Shown one piece after another: positions 8,395-16,846 of a stretch of DNA of 51,555 nucleotides (positions are counted from its first letter, which is position 1; every line of letters starts with the position of its first letter). A program made the translations under genes and the position numbers. The notes below the pieces were generated by a model. It had not been told where the DNA came from, searched no databases, and worked only from the letters and a program-made list of their open reading frames with translations. The stretch is from Thiobacillus sp. (GTDB taxonomy: Bacteria > Pseudomonadota > Gammaproteobacteria > Burkholderiales > Thiobacillaceae), in NCBI GenBank assembly GCA_019459325.1, contig JAIBFA010000089.1, positions 1-51,555 on the forward strand, given 5' to 3'.

Positions 8395-10272
8395 ATGAAC
8401 CAAGCACCCGACAACAAACGGCTGCCCGCGCTGACCCTCGCCGCACTCGGCGTGGTGTACGGCGACATCGGCACCAGCCCGCTCTACGCCATCAAGGAAG
8501 TGTTCGGCGGGGCGCACCATCCGGTGCCCATCACCCCCGACAACATCCTCGGCATCCTGTCCCTGATCTTCTGGAGCCTGCTGCTGGTGGTGACGGTGAA
8601 ATACGCCCTCCTCATCATGCGCGCCCACAACAACGGCGAGGGCGGCATCATGGCCCTGCTCGCGCTGGCACACCGGAACACGCGGAATGCCCGGCAGGCG
8701 CGTGCTCTGGTGCTGCTTGGCCTGTTCGGCGCGGCGCTGTTCTACGGCGACGGCATCATCACGCCGGCGATCTCGGTGCTCTCCGCCGTGGAAGGCCTGG
8801 AGGTGGCGACGCCGGCCTTCAAGCCCTGGGTCATTCCCATCACCCTGGGCATCCTGTTCGGCCTGTTCTGGGTACAGCGGCACGGCACCGGCCGCGTGGG
8901 CGGGCTGTTCGGCCCCATCACCACAGTCTGGTTCATCGTGCTGGCCGTCCTCGGCATCGCCAACATCTGGCACAGCCCCATCGTGCTGACGGCACTGTCG
9001 CCCCACCATGCCCTCGCCTTCTTCTTCTCCCAGCCGGGCATGGCCTTCCTCTCTATGGGGGCCGTGTTCCTGGCGGTGACCGGCGCCGAGACGCTCTACG
9101 CCGACATGGGCCATTTCGGCGCCAAGCCGGTGCGGCTCGCCTGGCTCGCGCTCGTGCTGCCCGCCCTGACGCTGAACTACTTCGGCCAGGGCGCGCTGCT
9201 GCTCGCCCAGCCGGAGGCCATCGCCCATCCCTTCTATCACATGGCGCCGGACTGGGCGCTGTATCCCATGGTGATCCTGGCCGGTGCGGCCACCGTCATC
9301 GCCTCGCAGGCGGTGATCTCCGGCGTCTATTCCATCACCCACCAGGCCATTCAACTGGGCTACACGCCGCGCATGCACGTGCAGCACACCTCCAGCCAGC
9401 AGCGCGGCCAGATCTACCTGCCCGGCGTGAACTGGGCGCTGTTCCTGGCGGTCGTGGCGCTCGTGCTGGAGTTCGGCTCGTCGTCGAGACTCGCCGCGGC
9501 CTACGGCATTTCTGTGTCGGGCACCATGATCATCACCACCCTGCTGGTGTACGTGGTGGCGCGCCGCGTCTGGGGCTGGGGGCGCCTGCGCAGCGCGCTC
9601 ATCCTCGGCGCCTTCCTCGCCGTCGATCTCAGCTTCTTCGGCGCCAACCTGACCAAGATCGCCGACGGCGGCTGGTTCCCGCTGGCCTTCGCCGGCGTGC
9701 TCTTCCTTTTAATGACCACCTGGAAGCAGGGACGCGCCCTGCTCAAGGCCCGCCGCGACCGCGACGCCATGCCGCTCGACGCCTTCGTGCAAAGCATGAG
9801 CGGCGCCGCCGTTCCCACCATCTCGGGCACGGCCGTGTTCCTGACCCCGCATCCGGACCAGGTCCCGCACTCCCTGCTGCACAGCCTCAAGCATTACAAG
9901 AGCCTGCACGAGCGGGTGGTGATCCTCAACGTGAACTTCACCGACGAACCCTTCGTGCCCGACGAACAGCGGGTGAAGGTGGCGCACCTGGGCGAACGCT
10001 ACCATCGCGTCGAGGTCTTCTTCGGCTTCATGGACCGGCCCGACCTGACCGGCGCGCTGCATCGCTGTATGGACGTCGGCATGCCGTGCGATCTGGAAAA
10101 CACGACCTTCTTCCTTGGCCGCGAAACCATGATCCCCCGGAAGAAATCGGACATGGCCTGGTGGCGGGAGAAGCTGTTCATCGCCATGTCCCGCAACGCG
10201 GGGACGGTGGCGGATTATTTCGGGCTGCCACCCAACCGGGTGGTGGAACTGGGGGCCCAGGTCGTGCTGTGA
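8395..10272 (+). CDS. kup: low-affinity potassium uptake protein Kup
   Basis: A 625-residue inner-membrane K+/H+ symporter of the KUP/HAK/KT family. The signature GVVYGDIGTSPLYA lies near residue 20, followed by FYGDGIITPAISVLSAVEGL and about twelve membrane helices. A cytoplasmic C-terminal domain (after about residue 450) contains HERVVILNV. The start is set at the second ATG (8395) because proteins of this family begin about ten residues before the first conserved block; an ATG at 8380 would add five residues. It follows the KdpDE-like pair by 85 bp, which suggests potassium-responsive control. About 220 bp of non-coding DNA follows. Confidence 0.95.
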   Translation: MNQAPDNKRLPALTLAALGVVYGDIGTSPLYAIKEVFGGAHHPVPITPDNILGILSLIFWSLLLVVTVKYALLIMRAHNNGEGGIMALLALAHRNTRNARQARALVLLGLFGAALFYGDGIITPAISVLSAVEGLEVATPAFKPWVIPITLGILFGLFWVQRHGTGRVGGLFGPITTVWFIVLAVLGIANIWHSPIVLTALSPHHALAFFFSQPGMAFLSMGAVFLAVTGAETLYADMGHFGAKPVRLAWLALVLPALTLNYFGQGALLLAQPEAIAHPFYHMAPDWALYPMVILAGAATVIASQAVISGVYSITHQAIQLGYTPRMHVQHTSSQQRGQIYLPGVNWALFLAVVALVLEFGSSSRLAAAYGISVSGTMIITTLLVYVVARRVWGWGRLRSALILGAFLAVDLSFFGANLTKIADGGWFPLAFAGVLFLLMTTWKQGRALLKARRDRDAMPLDAFVQSMSGAAVPTISGTAVFLTPHPDQVPHSLLHSLKHYKSLHERVVILNVNFTDEPFVPDEQRVKVAHLGERYHRVEVFFGFMDRPDLTGALHRCMDVGMPCDLENTTFFLGRETMIPRKKSDMAWWREKLFIAMSRNAGTVADYFGLPPNRVVELGAQVVL

Positions 10273-10490
10273 CGAGGACGAAATCACCGCACAAACGGGG
10301 CCAGACTGAACCGACCCGGGTTTTCCGGGCAGGGCCCTCATCGCTCGTCAGGCTGTCCAGCTAGGTCTTTCAAAGCCATGTTCTATCCTGCCGTGTGAAT
10401 GGCCGGCGTGACGGTTTGTTGCCTCCGTGAATTCAGTCGCAGGACACCGTACACCGCCATCTGGTCCAACCCAATGGAAGGAGAGACAAC

Positions 10491-11219
10491 ATGGCCATCA
10501 CTAACAAGCAGTCGGGGACCAATGTCCATGAAATCGCGGAGGGGATCTTCCGCATCAATACGCCGCTGGCCATTCCAGGCGCGGGCGAGTTTTCATTCAA
10601 CCAGTACCTCATCGCGGGCGATGAACCGCTGATCTTCCATACCGGACCGCGAGGCCTGTTCCCGCTGGTGCGCGAGGCGGTGGCGAGCGTGATGCCGGTG
10701 GAGAAGCTGCGCTACGTCTCCTTTTCGCACGTCGAGGCGGATGAATGCGGCTCGCTCAACGAATGGCTCGCGGCGGCCCCGCAGGCCTCGCCCCTGTGCG
10801 GCACCGTGGCCGCCCTGGTCTCCATCACCGACCTGGCCGACCGACCGCCTCGCGCGCTCGCCGACGGGGAGACGCTCTTGCTGGGAAAACATTCCGTGCG
10901 GTGGCTCGATGCACCGCATCTGCCCCACGGCTGGGAATGCGGTTACCTGGTGGAAGACAGCACCAAAACGCTGCTGTGCGGCGACCTGTTCACGCAGGGC
11001 GGTGCCGATCTTCCGGCCGTCACCGAGTCGGATATTCTGGGTCCGAGCGAGGCGTTCCGTCAGGCGATGGACTATTTTTCGCACACCAAGCATTCCGGCC
11101 AGCTGCTGGAGAAACTGGCTTCGACGGAACCGGCAACGCTAGCGTGCATGCACGGCAGCGCATGGCATGGCGACGGTGCCGGGCTGTTGCGTGCGCTTGC
11201 CGGTGAGTGGGCTCGATAA
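10491..11219 (+). CDS. oxygen-binding diiron (ODP-type) metallo-beta-lactamase-fold protein
   Basis: A 242-residue protein with the diiron core of flavodiiron proteins but no flavodoxin domain. The metal ligands HxExD are visible as HVEADE (His80, Glu82, Asp84), with further candidates in PHLPHGWE and GDLF. Such stand-alone ODP proteins bind oxygen or act as oxygen or NO sensors, for example fused to or paired with chemoreceptors and kinases in other bacteria. No partner is adjacent here. A strong AAGGAG lies before the ATG at 10491. Its 3' end is convergent with the araC-like gene, 71 bp away. Confidence 0.82.
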   Translation: MAITNKQSGTNVHEIAEGIFRINTPLAIPGAGEFSFNQYLIAGDEPLIFHTGPRGLFPLVREAVASVMPVEKLRYVSFSHVEADECGSLNEWLAAAPQASPLCGTVAALVSITDLADRPPRALADGETLLLGKHSVRWLDAPHLPHGWECGYLVEDSTKTLLCGDLFTQGGADLPAVTESDILGPSEAFRQAMDYFSHTKHSGQLLEKLASTEPATLACMHGSAWHGDGAGLLRALAGEWAR

Positions 11220-11290
11220 GCTGAATCAAAGGGAGCAGGCTCGATCCCCCCTGAACACTTGTTCAACCCGCCCCGTTAGCTGCGTGCCCC

Positions 11291-12292
11291 CTATCCGCTG
11301 GCCTGCGCCTTTTTCCAGGCTGCCGGCGGCATGCCGACCATGCGCTTGAACGCGCGCGAGAATGCGGCTTCGGATTCGTAGCCCACTTCCAAAGCAATGG
11401 TCGCCACGGTGCGGTTCGATTCCCGCAGCAGCCGGCTGCCCAGCTGGATGCGCCAGTTGGCCAAGTAGTGCATGGGCGGATCACCCAGGTATTGCACGAA
11501 GCGTTCATGCAGCGCGGAACGCGACAAGCCGACTTCGCGGGCGAGATCGTCGACCGTCCAGGCCTGATCCGGGCGCTCGTGCATGAGTTCGAGCGCCTTG
11601 CCGACGAAGCGGTCGCGCAGGCCGGCGAGCCAGCCTGTCGCGTCCTCCGGCAGGTTGTCGAGATAGCGGCGGGCGGCGTCGACGAACATCATCTCGGCGA
11701 GCCGCTCGAGCACGGCGTCGCCGCCGGGGCGCGGGCTGTTGGACTCGACGACCGCCTGCTCGATCACGCGATTGGCCCAGCCGCTGGCGCGCTCTGCCGG
11801 CAGATGCAGGATGCGCGGCAGCGCCGCGATCAAGGGGTTGAACGGCCGCAGGTCGCAGCCCAGGAATCCGCACACGGCAATCGTGTCGGCCTCGTCGACG
11901 GGCAGCGGCGACCCTGGCTCGACCACCCCATGATGAAAGGCAAGCGGCATGGGCTTGGGGACGCTGCGGGTGGAAAACACCCACTCCGCGGTGCGGCGCA
12001 GCGGCTCGATGCCCGGCGCGCTCGACAGGACGTGACGGTCGCCTTGCGGGAACATCACGATGTCCCCGGCGGCCAGCCTCACCGGCGGCTCACCCGAGAC
12101 CGCGGCCCAGCCATTGCCCTTGGCGATCATGTGGTACTCGATGACGTGCTCGCAGCCGGGCATCACCGCCTCGGCGATCTCGCGGGCCGGCGCCGCCTCG
12201 GCAGACCAGGGGTCGCTGCAACTCACGTAATAGAACACCGCACCGCGCACGCGCACGGCGCGCAGCAGATCGGAAAGTGTGTCTCGGCTCAT
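11291..12292 (-). CDS. AraC-family regulator with N-terminal cupin
   Basis: A 333-residue transcription regulator. Residues about 1-180 form a cupin-type sensor domain of the AraC-binding-like kind (RGAVFYYVSCSDPWS start, GDIVMFPQGDRHVL). The C-terminal about 100 residues hold two helix-turn-helix units (LAREVGLSRSALHERF and IALEVGYESEAAFSRAF). The start at 12292 is preferred over 12298 because AAGGG lies about eight bases upstream of it. It is divergent from the HMA-like/methyltransferase/NTF2 genes across 274 bp. That gap contains direct repeats typical of AraC-family operators, so local control of both directions is likely. The inducer is unknown; members with this cupin often respond to small organic or oxidative signals. 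Confidence 0.87.
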   Translation of the reverse strand: MSRDTLSDLLRAVRVRGAVFYYVSCSDPWSAEAAPAREIAEAVMPGCEHVIEYHMIAKGNGWAAVSGEPPVRLAAGDIVMFPQGDRHVLSSAPGIEPLRRTAEWVFSTRSVPKPMPLAFHHGVVEPGSPLPVDEADTIAVCGFLGCDLRPFNPLIAALPRILHLPAERASGWANRVIEQAVVESNSPRPGGDAVLERLAEMMFVDAARRYLDNLPEDATGWLAGLRDRFVGKALELMHERPDQAWTVDDLAREVGLSRSALHERFVQYLGDPPMHYLANWRIQLGSRLLRESNRTVATIALEVGYESEAAFSRAFKRMVGMPPAAWKKAQASG

Positions 12293-12319
12293 GAGCATGG
12301 CCCTTTCGACGGAGGTTCG

Positions 12320-12347
12320 ATCAAGCAGCGTGGACGCGCAATCAAGC
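12320..12347. promoter_or_regulatory. direct repeats 21 bp apart, candidate AraC-family operator
   Basis: The heptamer ATCAAGC occurs at 12320-12326 and again at 12341-12347 in the same orientation, exactly 21 bp (two helical turns) apart. The first copy continues AGCG and the second GGCC. A third copy (ATCAAGC CGCG) lies at 12512-12518, about 49 bp before the start of the HMA-like gene. This half-site geometry is typical of AraC-family binding. The pair sits 28-55 bp upstream of the araC-like start and would suit autoregulation; the third copy would suit activation of the divergent genes. Confidence 0.5.
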
Positions 12348-12566
12348 GGCCCACGAATCCCGGACGCTTGAGCATATTTGCGCGACGCAGAGTGAAGTGT
12401 CAATCCATCTTCTTCGTGACAATGGGGGCGCTGACTGACCGGCGGCGATGCAGGGAAGAAGCATCACTGCAAAGCCATCGCCGGGAAGGTCTCGACGGCG
12501 CAAGCAGGCCGATCAAGCCGCGAGCAATCGCCCAGCCGACCCAATCATTGAACAAGGAGAGTCATC

Positions 12567-12800
12567 ATGAAAGCAACCCAGGTCAACATCGTGGTGGACG
12601 TCAGGCAGGCGCTCAGCCCGCAATCCGGCGACGCGCTGGTCAGCGAGCTCGGCGGCCTGCCGGGCGTCAGCCGGGCATGGGTGAGCCCGCGCACGTCGCG
12701 TCTGCTGCTCGTGGACTTCGACGCCCATCAGACCGACACGCAGCACATCCTCCGCACCGTCGTGCACCGCGGATTCGATGCGCGGCTGGTCGGCATGTGA
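12567..12800 (+). CDS. HMA-like small protein without CxxC
   Basis: A 77-residue protein with the ferredoxin-like beta-alpha-beta-beta-alpha-beta pattern of heavy-metal-associated domains (VNIVVDVRQAL, GLPGVSRAWVSP, LLLVDFDA, TQHILRTVVHRGFDARLVG). It contains no cysteine, so the metal-binding CxxC loop is missing and it should not bind copper or zinc in the usual way. A strong AAGGAG precedes the ATG. It is the first gene of a probable three-gene unit (54 bp to the methyltransferase) divergent from the AraC-type regulator. Function unknown; a ligand-binding or partner-binding role is inference. Confidence 0.7.
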   Translation: MKATQVNIVVDVRQALSPQSGDALVSELGGLPGVSRAWVSPRTSRLLLVDFDAHQTDTQHILRTVVHRGFDARLVGM

Positions 12801-12854
12801 TCGCACCGCCCTTCGACAAGCAGTTTTTTTCCATTCACCACCAGGAGAATCAAA

Positions 12855-13724
12855 ATGAACTTGGAACTCAATGTTTGCGCCCCGGCCGCATCCGGCCGGG
12901 CCCCCTCCCCCGGCCAGGGCCAGGTCGATTTCGGCGCGATCAAGCAGCGCCAGCATGCCACCTGGGCCAGCGGCAACTATGCCATCGTCGGCACGACGCT
13001 GCAGATCGTCGGCGAACACCTGGCGGAAGCGGTGGACCTGCGCGCCGGCGAGCAGGTGCTGGACGTGGCCGCCGGCAACGGCAATGCCACACTGGCGGCG
13101 GCGCGCCGCTTTGCGCACGTGACCTCGACCGACTATGTGCCCGAGCTGCTCGAAAAAGGCGCCGAGCGCGCCCGCGCCAACGGGCTGGATGTCCGCTTCC
13201 AGGAGGCCGATGCGGAAGACCTGCCGTTTGACGACAACGCGTTCGATGTTGCGCTGTCGACCTTCGGCGTGATGTTCGCGCCCGACCAAGCGAGGGCGGC
13301 GCGGGAGCTGACGCGCGTGGTGCGCAGCGGCGGCCGCATCGGCCTGGCGAGCTGGACGCCCGAAGGCTTCATCGGCGACCTGTTTCGCCTGATCGCCTCC
13401 TATGTTCCGCCGCCGGCCGGCCTGCAATCGCCTATGCTGTGGGGAACCGAGCCGCGCATCGTCGAGCTGTTCGGCCCGGACTCAACCGACATCCGCTGCG
13501 AGCGGCGCCGCTTCAACTTCCGCTATCAATCTCCCGCGCACTGGATCGAGGTGTTCCGCAACTTCTACGGGCCGACCTACAAGGTCTACAGCGCGCTCGA
13601 TCCCGATCGTCAGGCGAGCCTGAGCCAGGACATCGGCGCGCTGCTCGAACGCCGGAACGTCGGCGGGGCCCGCTCGCTGGTCGTCCCCAGCGAGTACCTG
13701 GAAGTGGTGATCGCCCGCAAGTAA
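12855..13724 (+). CDS. class I SAM-dependent methyltransferase
   Basis: A 289-residue methyltransferase. The SAM-binding motif VLDVAAGNGN is at about residue 77, followed by the acidic motif TDYVP, the motif DAEDLPFDDNAFDVALSTFG, and a post-motif region VRSGGRIGLASWTP. It is of the small-molecule (UbiE/methyltransferase-11) kind, and the substrate cannot be told. An AGGAG lies before the ATG. It sits between the HMA-like gene and the NTF2-like gene on the same strand, with gaps of 54 and 69 bp. Confidence 0.85.
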   Translation: MNLELNVCAPAASGRAPSPGQGQVDFGAIKQRQHATWASGNYAIVGTTLQIVGEHLAEAVDLRAGEQVLDVAAGNGNATLAAARRFAHVTSTDYVPELLEKGAERARANGLDVRFQEADAEDLPFDDNAFDVALSTFGVMFAPDQARAARELTRVVRSGGRIGLASWTPEGFIGDLFRLIASYVPPPAGLQSPMLWGTEPRIVELFGPDSTDIRCERRRFNFRYQSPAHWIEVFRNFYGPTYKVYSALDPDRQASLSQDIGALLERRNVGGARSLVVPSEYLEVVIARK

Positions 13725-13793
13725 CGACGCAACAGCCGGCGGGGTCGCCGGTCACGCGGCGCGCTCCGCCAGCACACGCATGCAGGAGGCATC

Positions 13794-14204
13794 ATGAATG
13801 CGAATACACAAACCGCCACACCCCGTGAGCAGCAGGCGCTGGCCATCTTCGAGCGGCACGTCGCCGCTTTCACGTCCGGCAATCTCGATGCGGTATTGAG
13901 CGACTTCGGCGAGCATGCGGTGGTGATCACGCCGGATGGCGTGTTCGAAGGCCCGGAACAGATCCGCGCGCTGTACGGCGGCCTGCTCGCGGAATTCGGC
14001 ACCATCGACCGCGGCGACTCGCCGGGGCTGACCCTTGATGCGCTGCATGTCCGGCACGACATGATCTTCATCACCTGGCACGCCGAGTCGATGCACAACG
14101 TCTTCCCGTTCGGGACCGACACCTTCATCTGCAAGGGCGACAGGTTCGAGCGTCAGACCATCGCTTTCAGCACACCGCACCCCAGGGATGGCACAGTCGG
14201 GTAA
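13794..14204 (+). CDS. SnoaL/NTF2-like protein
   Basis: A 136-residue alpha+beta-cone (NTF2-like, SnoaL-type) protein. The N-terminal helix (ALAIFERHVAAFTSGNLDAVLSDF) is followed by the strand HAVVITPDGVFEGPEQIRALY and the closing strands, the usual pattern for ketosteroid-isomerase-like proteins of this length. Such proteins act as small-molecule isomerases or binding proteins. GGAGG is found seven bases before the ATG. It is the third gene of the set divergent from the AraC-type regulator. Its role relative to the methyltransferase is not known. Confidence 0.78.
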   Translation: MNANTQTATPREQQALAIFERHVAAFTSGNLDAVLSDFGEHAVVITPDGVFEGPEQIRALYGGLLAEFGTIDRGDSPGLTLDALHVRHDMIFITWHAESMHNVFPFGTDTFICKGDRFERQTIAFSTPHPRDGTVG

Positions 14205-14243
14205 TCTTGATGTCAGTCGCCACCCTGAATTCCCCTCGCCGCC

Positions 14244-14867
14244 ATGCAGGCCACGCTCTACTTCGTCCACGATCCGATGTGCAGCTGGTGCTACGCCTTC
14301 CGCCCGGTGTGGTCGCAGATCCAGCAGCAGCTCCCGGCCGGTATCCGGGTGCACTATGTCCTGGGCGGACTTGCGCCTGATTCCGACCAGCCGATGCTGT
14401 CCGAAACCCGGGCGTACATCCAGGGCCAGTGGCGTGAGATCATCGAGCGGGTTCCCGGCACGCTGTTCAACTTCGCGTTCTGGGAATCGTGCCAGCCGCG
14501 ACGCTCCACTTACCCCGCCTGCCGCGCAGTGCTGCTCGCCCGCCAGCACGGCAGGGACGCCGAAATCGCCATGATCCACGCGATCCAGGACGCCTACTAC
14601 CGACAGGCGCGCAACCCCTCCGACGACAGCACGCTGTGCGAGCTGGCGCAGCAGGTCGGGCTGGATGCCGACGCGTTCGCCCGCGCCTTGAACGCCGAGA
14701 CAACCCGAGAGGCCTTGCTGGAAGAGATCCGCTTCGCCCGCAGCATAGGCGGCAACAGCTTCCCGTCGCTATTCCTGCAACACCATGGCGCGATCCGGTC
14801 CATCCCGCACCACTACACCGATGCCGCCGCGGTGCTGCGCAGTATTGAAGCGGGGTTGGCCGGCTAA
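14244..14867 (+). CDS. DsbA-family thioredoxin-fold protein (FrnE-like)
   Basis: A 207-residue protein of the cytoplasmic DsbA/FrnE type, since it has no signal peptide. The active-site motif CSWC is at residues 13-16 after a short strand (ATLYFVHDPM). The helical insertion is typical, and the cis-proline region appears as NSFPSLFLQ near residue 172. Relatives are thiol oxidoreductases or 2-hydroxychromene-2-carboxylate isomerase-like enzymes. The first ATG (14244) gives the usual N-terminus. It is 39 bp after the NTF2-like gene and may share a transcript with it. Confidence 0.82.
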   Translation: MQATLYFVHDPMCSWCYAFRPVWSQIQQQLPAGIRVHYVLGGLAPDSDQPMLSETRAYIQGQWREIIERVPGTLFNFAFWESCQPRRSTYPACRAVLLARQHGRDAEIAMIHAIQDAYYRQARNPSDDSTLCELAQQVGLDADAFARALNAETTREALLEEIRFARSIGGNSFPSLFLQHHGAIRSIPHHYTDAAAVLRSIEAGLAG

Positions 14868-14960
14868 CACCAAGCCAGGACCCGTTGATCCTGCTCCGCT
14901 TGACCTTCCCATGATGGGAATGTCTATGCTGGAGACACCCTCACAGCCTGGGAGCCCCGC

Positions 14961-15452
14961 ATGGATCACTCTCACCCCACACACCCTCACGTGCATTCGA
15001 GCCGCCCGGCCCGCGAGGAGTCACTGAACTACACCGCATTGGTCGCCACGCTTCACTGTCTGCTGGGGTGTGCCATCGGCGAAGTGGCCGGCCTGCTCAT
15101 TGGTACCACCCTCGGTTGGAGTAACGCGGCAACCATCGCGCTGGCCGTCGTCCTCGCGTTCATCACAGGCTTCGCCTTTACTGCGGTGCCATTCCTGCGA
15201 CGGGGCTATGCGCTCAAGGCAGCCCTGCGCATCGCCCTGGCTGCGGACACGGCCTCGATCACGATCATGGAACTCGTCGACAATTCACTCATGCTTGCGA
15301 TTCCTGGAGCGATGGATGCCCCTATCGATTCCCTGTTCTTCTGGGCCAGCATGCTGGTGTCGCTCGCTGTCGCGGGTATCGCGGCGTATCCGGTGAATCG
15401 CTGGCTGATCGCCCGAGGCAAGGGCCACGCTGTCGCGCACGCACACCACTGA
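14961..15452 (+). CDS. DUF4396 membrane protein
   Basis: A 163-residue inner-membrane protein of the DUF4396 family. A histidine-rich cytoplasmic or periplasmic start (HSHPTHPHVHSS) is followed by four hydrophobic helices, including the conserved LHCLLGCAIGEVAGLLIG, and the C-terminus ends HAVAHAHH. The histidine clusters at both ends could bind a metal such as copper or nickel; this is inference. A GGGAG lies just before the ATG. DUF4396 genes are often found near copper-handling genes in other bacteria, but there is no such neighbour here. Confidence 0.8.
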   Translation: MDHSHPTHPHVHSSRPAREESLNYTALVATLHCLLGCAIGEVAGLLIGTTLGWSNAATIALAVVLAFITGFAFTAVPFLRRGYALKAALRIALAADTASITIMELVDNSLMLAIPGAMDAPIDSLFFWASMLVSLAVAGIAAYPVNRWLIARGKGHAVAHAHH

Positions 15453-15534
15453 GTCCGTTCAGACACGACCCCCAGGCCTTTCTTTTCTGCCCATCGATGG
15501 GCTCGACGCCATCCTGCCGGCGGACAGTTCGATC

Positions 15535-15559
15535 ACAAATGGGCTCAGACCCCATTTGT
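15535..15559. repeat. REP-like palindrome (ACAAATGGG...CCCATTTGT)
   Basis: A 9-bp perfect inverted repeat with a 7-bp loop lies in the 228-bp gap before the diguanylate cyclase gene. It resembles the widespread 'ATGGGGTCAGACCCCAT' type of betaproteobacterial intergenic repeat often associated with REP-type transposases. A separate perfect 14-bp palindrome (GCCCATCGATGGGC) lies at 15489-15502. The rest of the gap shows no gene. Confidence 0.5.
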
Positions 15560-15680
15560 TCTCTTAGGGGCCATCGGGTCGCGGGAGAACCAAGGATAAT
15601 GACCCCCTCTGTCCCGATTTCCCCAGGATGAACCTTGCTTCCATCGAAGCGATCGACCAAGCAGCACATAACAATCCCCC

Positions 15681-16817
15681 ATGAACGCTCCCCTGATAAT
15701 CCTGACGATCTCGTGTTTCGTGGCGCTGGCCATGGGCGCCATTTTGTTCACGATTGCGAAGACCTACCCAAAAAGCATACGCGGCCTGACCGAATGGAGT
15801 CTGGCTGCGCTGGTCATCGGACTCAGTCTGCCCCTGTTCATAGCCCGGGGCGTCATTCCCGACGCGTTCAGCATTGTTTTGGCCAATCTGATGATCTTGA
15901 TCGGCTTCATGATGATGAACCAGGGCCTCAGAAAGTTTTCAGGGGCGACGCCCAGAATCAGCCGTGCGGTGCTGGCTGCGTTTGCTCTCACCTACGTTTC
16001 CCTGTTTGCGTGGTTCACCTACATCCAGCCCCATATCGGGATGCGGATCGCGACCATGAGCGTGTTCACCCTCGTCGTGATTGCCGATCAGCTGATTCTT
16101 GTTCTGAGGAAATTACCCAGAACGGCGGGACGCCACATCCTGGTTTTATCGCTTGCCATTTTGATCGGGTCTCGCGTCGTGCGACTGGGCGGTCTGCTGC
16201 TGGGCTTCGATCTGCCGACCGGTGTTTTCGACCCCTCGATTGCTCAGCTCGTCTATATCGGACTCCCCTCCATTACGATTCCGCTTGGGGCGATCAGCCT
16301 CATCATGCTCGCCTCGGAAAAGCTGCAGCGGGACCTGGAATTCGTGAGTCGTTACGACGATCTGACGCAATGTCTCAACAAGAAATCGGCGATGGAGGAG
16401 TTGCAGCGGGAAGTTGCCCGGGCCAAGCGCCATGGCAACAGGCTCTCGATCATGATCATCGATCTGGACAATTTCAAAGCCATCAACGACACGCACGGCC
16501 ATCTCGAGGGTGACAAGGTACTGGTCGATTTTTCGGGTAAAGCAAAAACCTCACTCAGAGAAACGGACCGGCTCACCCGTTTCGGGGGGGACGAATTCAT
16601 GGCCGTTCTCCCGGACACGGATATTGAACACGCCTCACTCGTTGCAAATCGCCTTCATGAAGCGGGACAAGAAGCCCAGCCCATCGCCTGGTCAGTCAGT
16701 ATCGGGATTTCAGAATGGCTGGGCACGGATGACTCCCTGTCGGCTTTATTGACCCGGGCGGACAAAGCCCTATATAAGGCCAAAGCGCTTGGCCGCAATC
16801 AAACGCAATCCATCTAA
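15681..16817 (+). CDS. membrane-bound diguanylate cyclase
   Basis: A 378-residue protein with about six to seven hydrophobic helices in residues 1-220, followed by a GGDEF domain. The active-site motif is the canonical GGDEF. It is preceded at the standard distance by an RxxD inhibitory site (RETD, five residues before GGDEF), so product inhibition by cyclic di-GMP is expected. The catalytic domain has all conserved stretches (DDLTQCLNKKSAMEEL, IIDLDNFKAINDTHGH, LTRADKALYKAKALGRNQ). The sensory part is a plain membrane domain with no named family. It is preceded by a 228-bp gap with a REP-like repeat. Confidence 0.9.
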   Translation: MNAPLIILTISCFVALAMGAILFTIAKTYPKSIRGLTEWSLAALVIGLSLPLFIARGVIPDAFSIVLANLMILIGFMMMNQGLRKFSGATPRISRAVLAAFALTYVSLFAWFTYIQPHIGMRIATMSVFTLVVIADQLILVLRKLPRTAGRHILVLSLAILIGSRVVRLGGLLLGFDLPTGVFDPSIAQLVYIGLPSITIPLGAISLIMLASEKLQRDLEFVSRYDDLTQCLNKKSAMEELQREVARAKRHGNRLSIMIIDLDNFKAINDTHGHLEGDKVLVDFSGKAKTSLRETDRLTRFGGDEFMAVLPDTDIEHASLVANRLHEAGQEAQPIAWSVSIGISEWLGTDDSLSALLTRADKALYKAKALGRNQTQSI

Positions 16818-16846
16818 ACCCCTGGGACGCATTTCTTCGCATCACC

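Noticed and set aside
8385-10364. Long plus-strand frame parallel to kup
   Set aside because: Alternative frame of kup, arginine/proline-rich without domains; kup itself is unmistakable.
11468-13231. 587-codon plus-strand frame
   Set aside because: Spans an antisense stretch of the AraC-type gene and out-of-frame parts of the following genes.
15489-15502. Perfect 14-bp palindrome GCCCATCGATGGGC
   Set aside because: No T run follows on either strand, so it is not a terminator; possibly chance or part of the repeat region.
15453-15680. Cyclic-di-GMP riboswitch before the diguanylate cyclase
   Set aside because: The gap has palindromes but none of the GEMM core sequence; it fits a REP-like repeat better.
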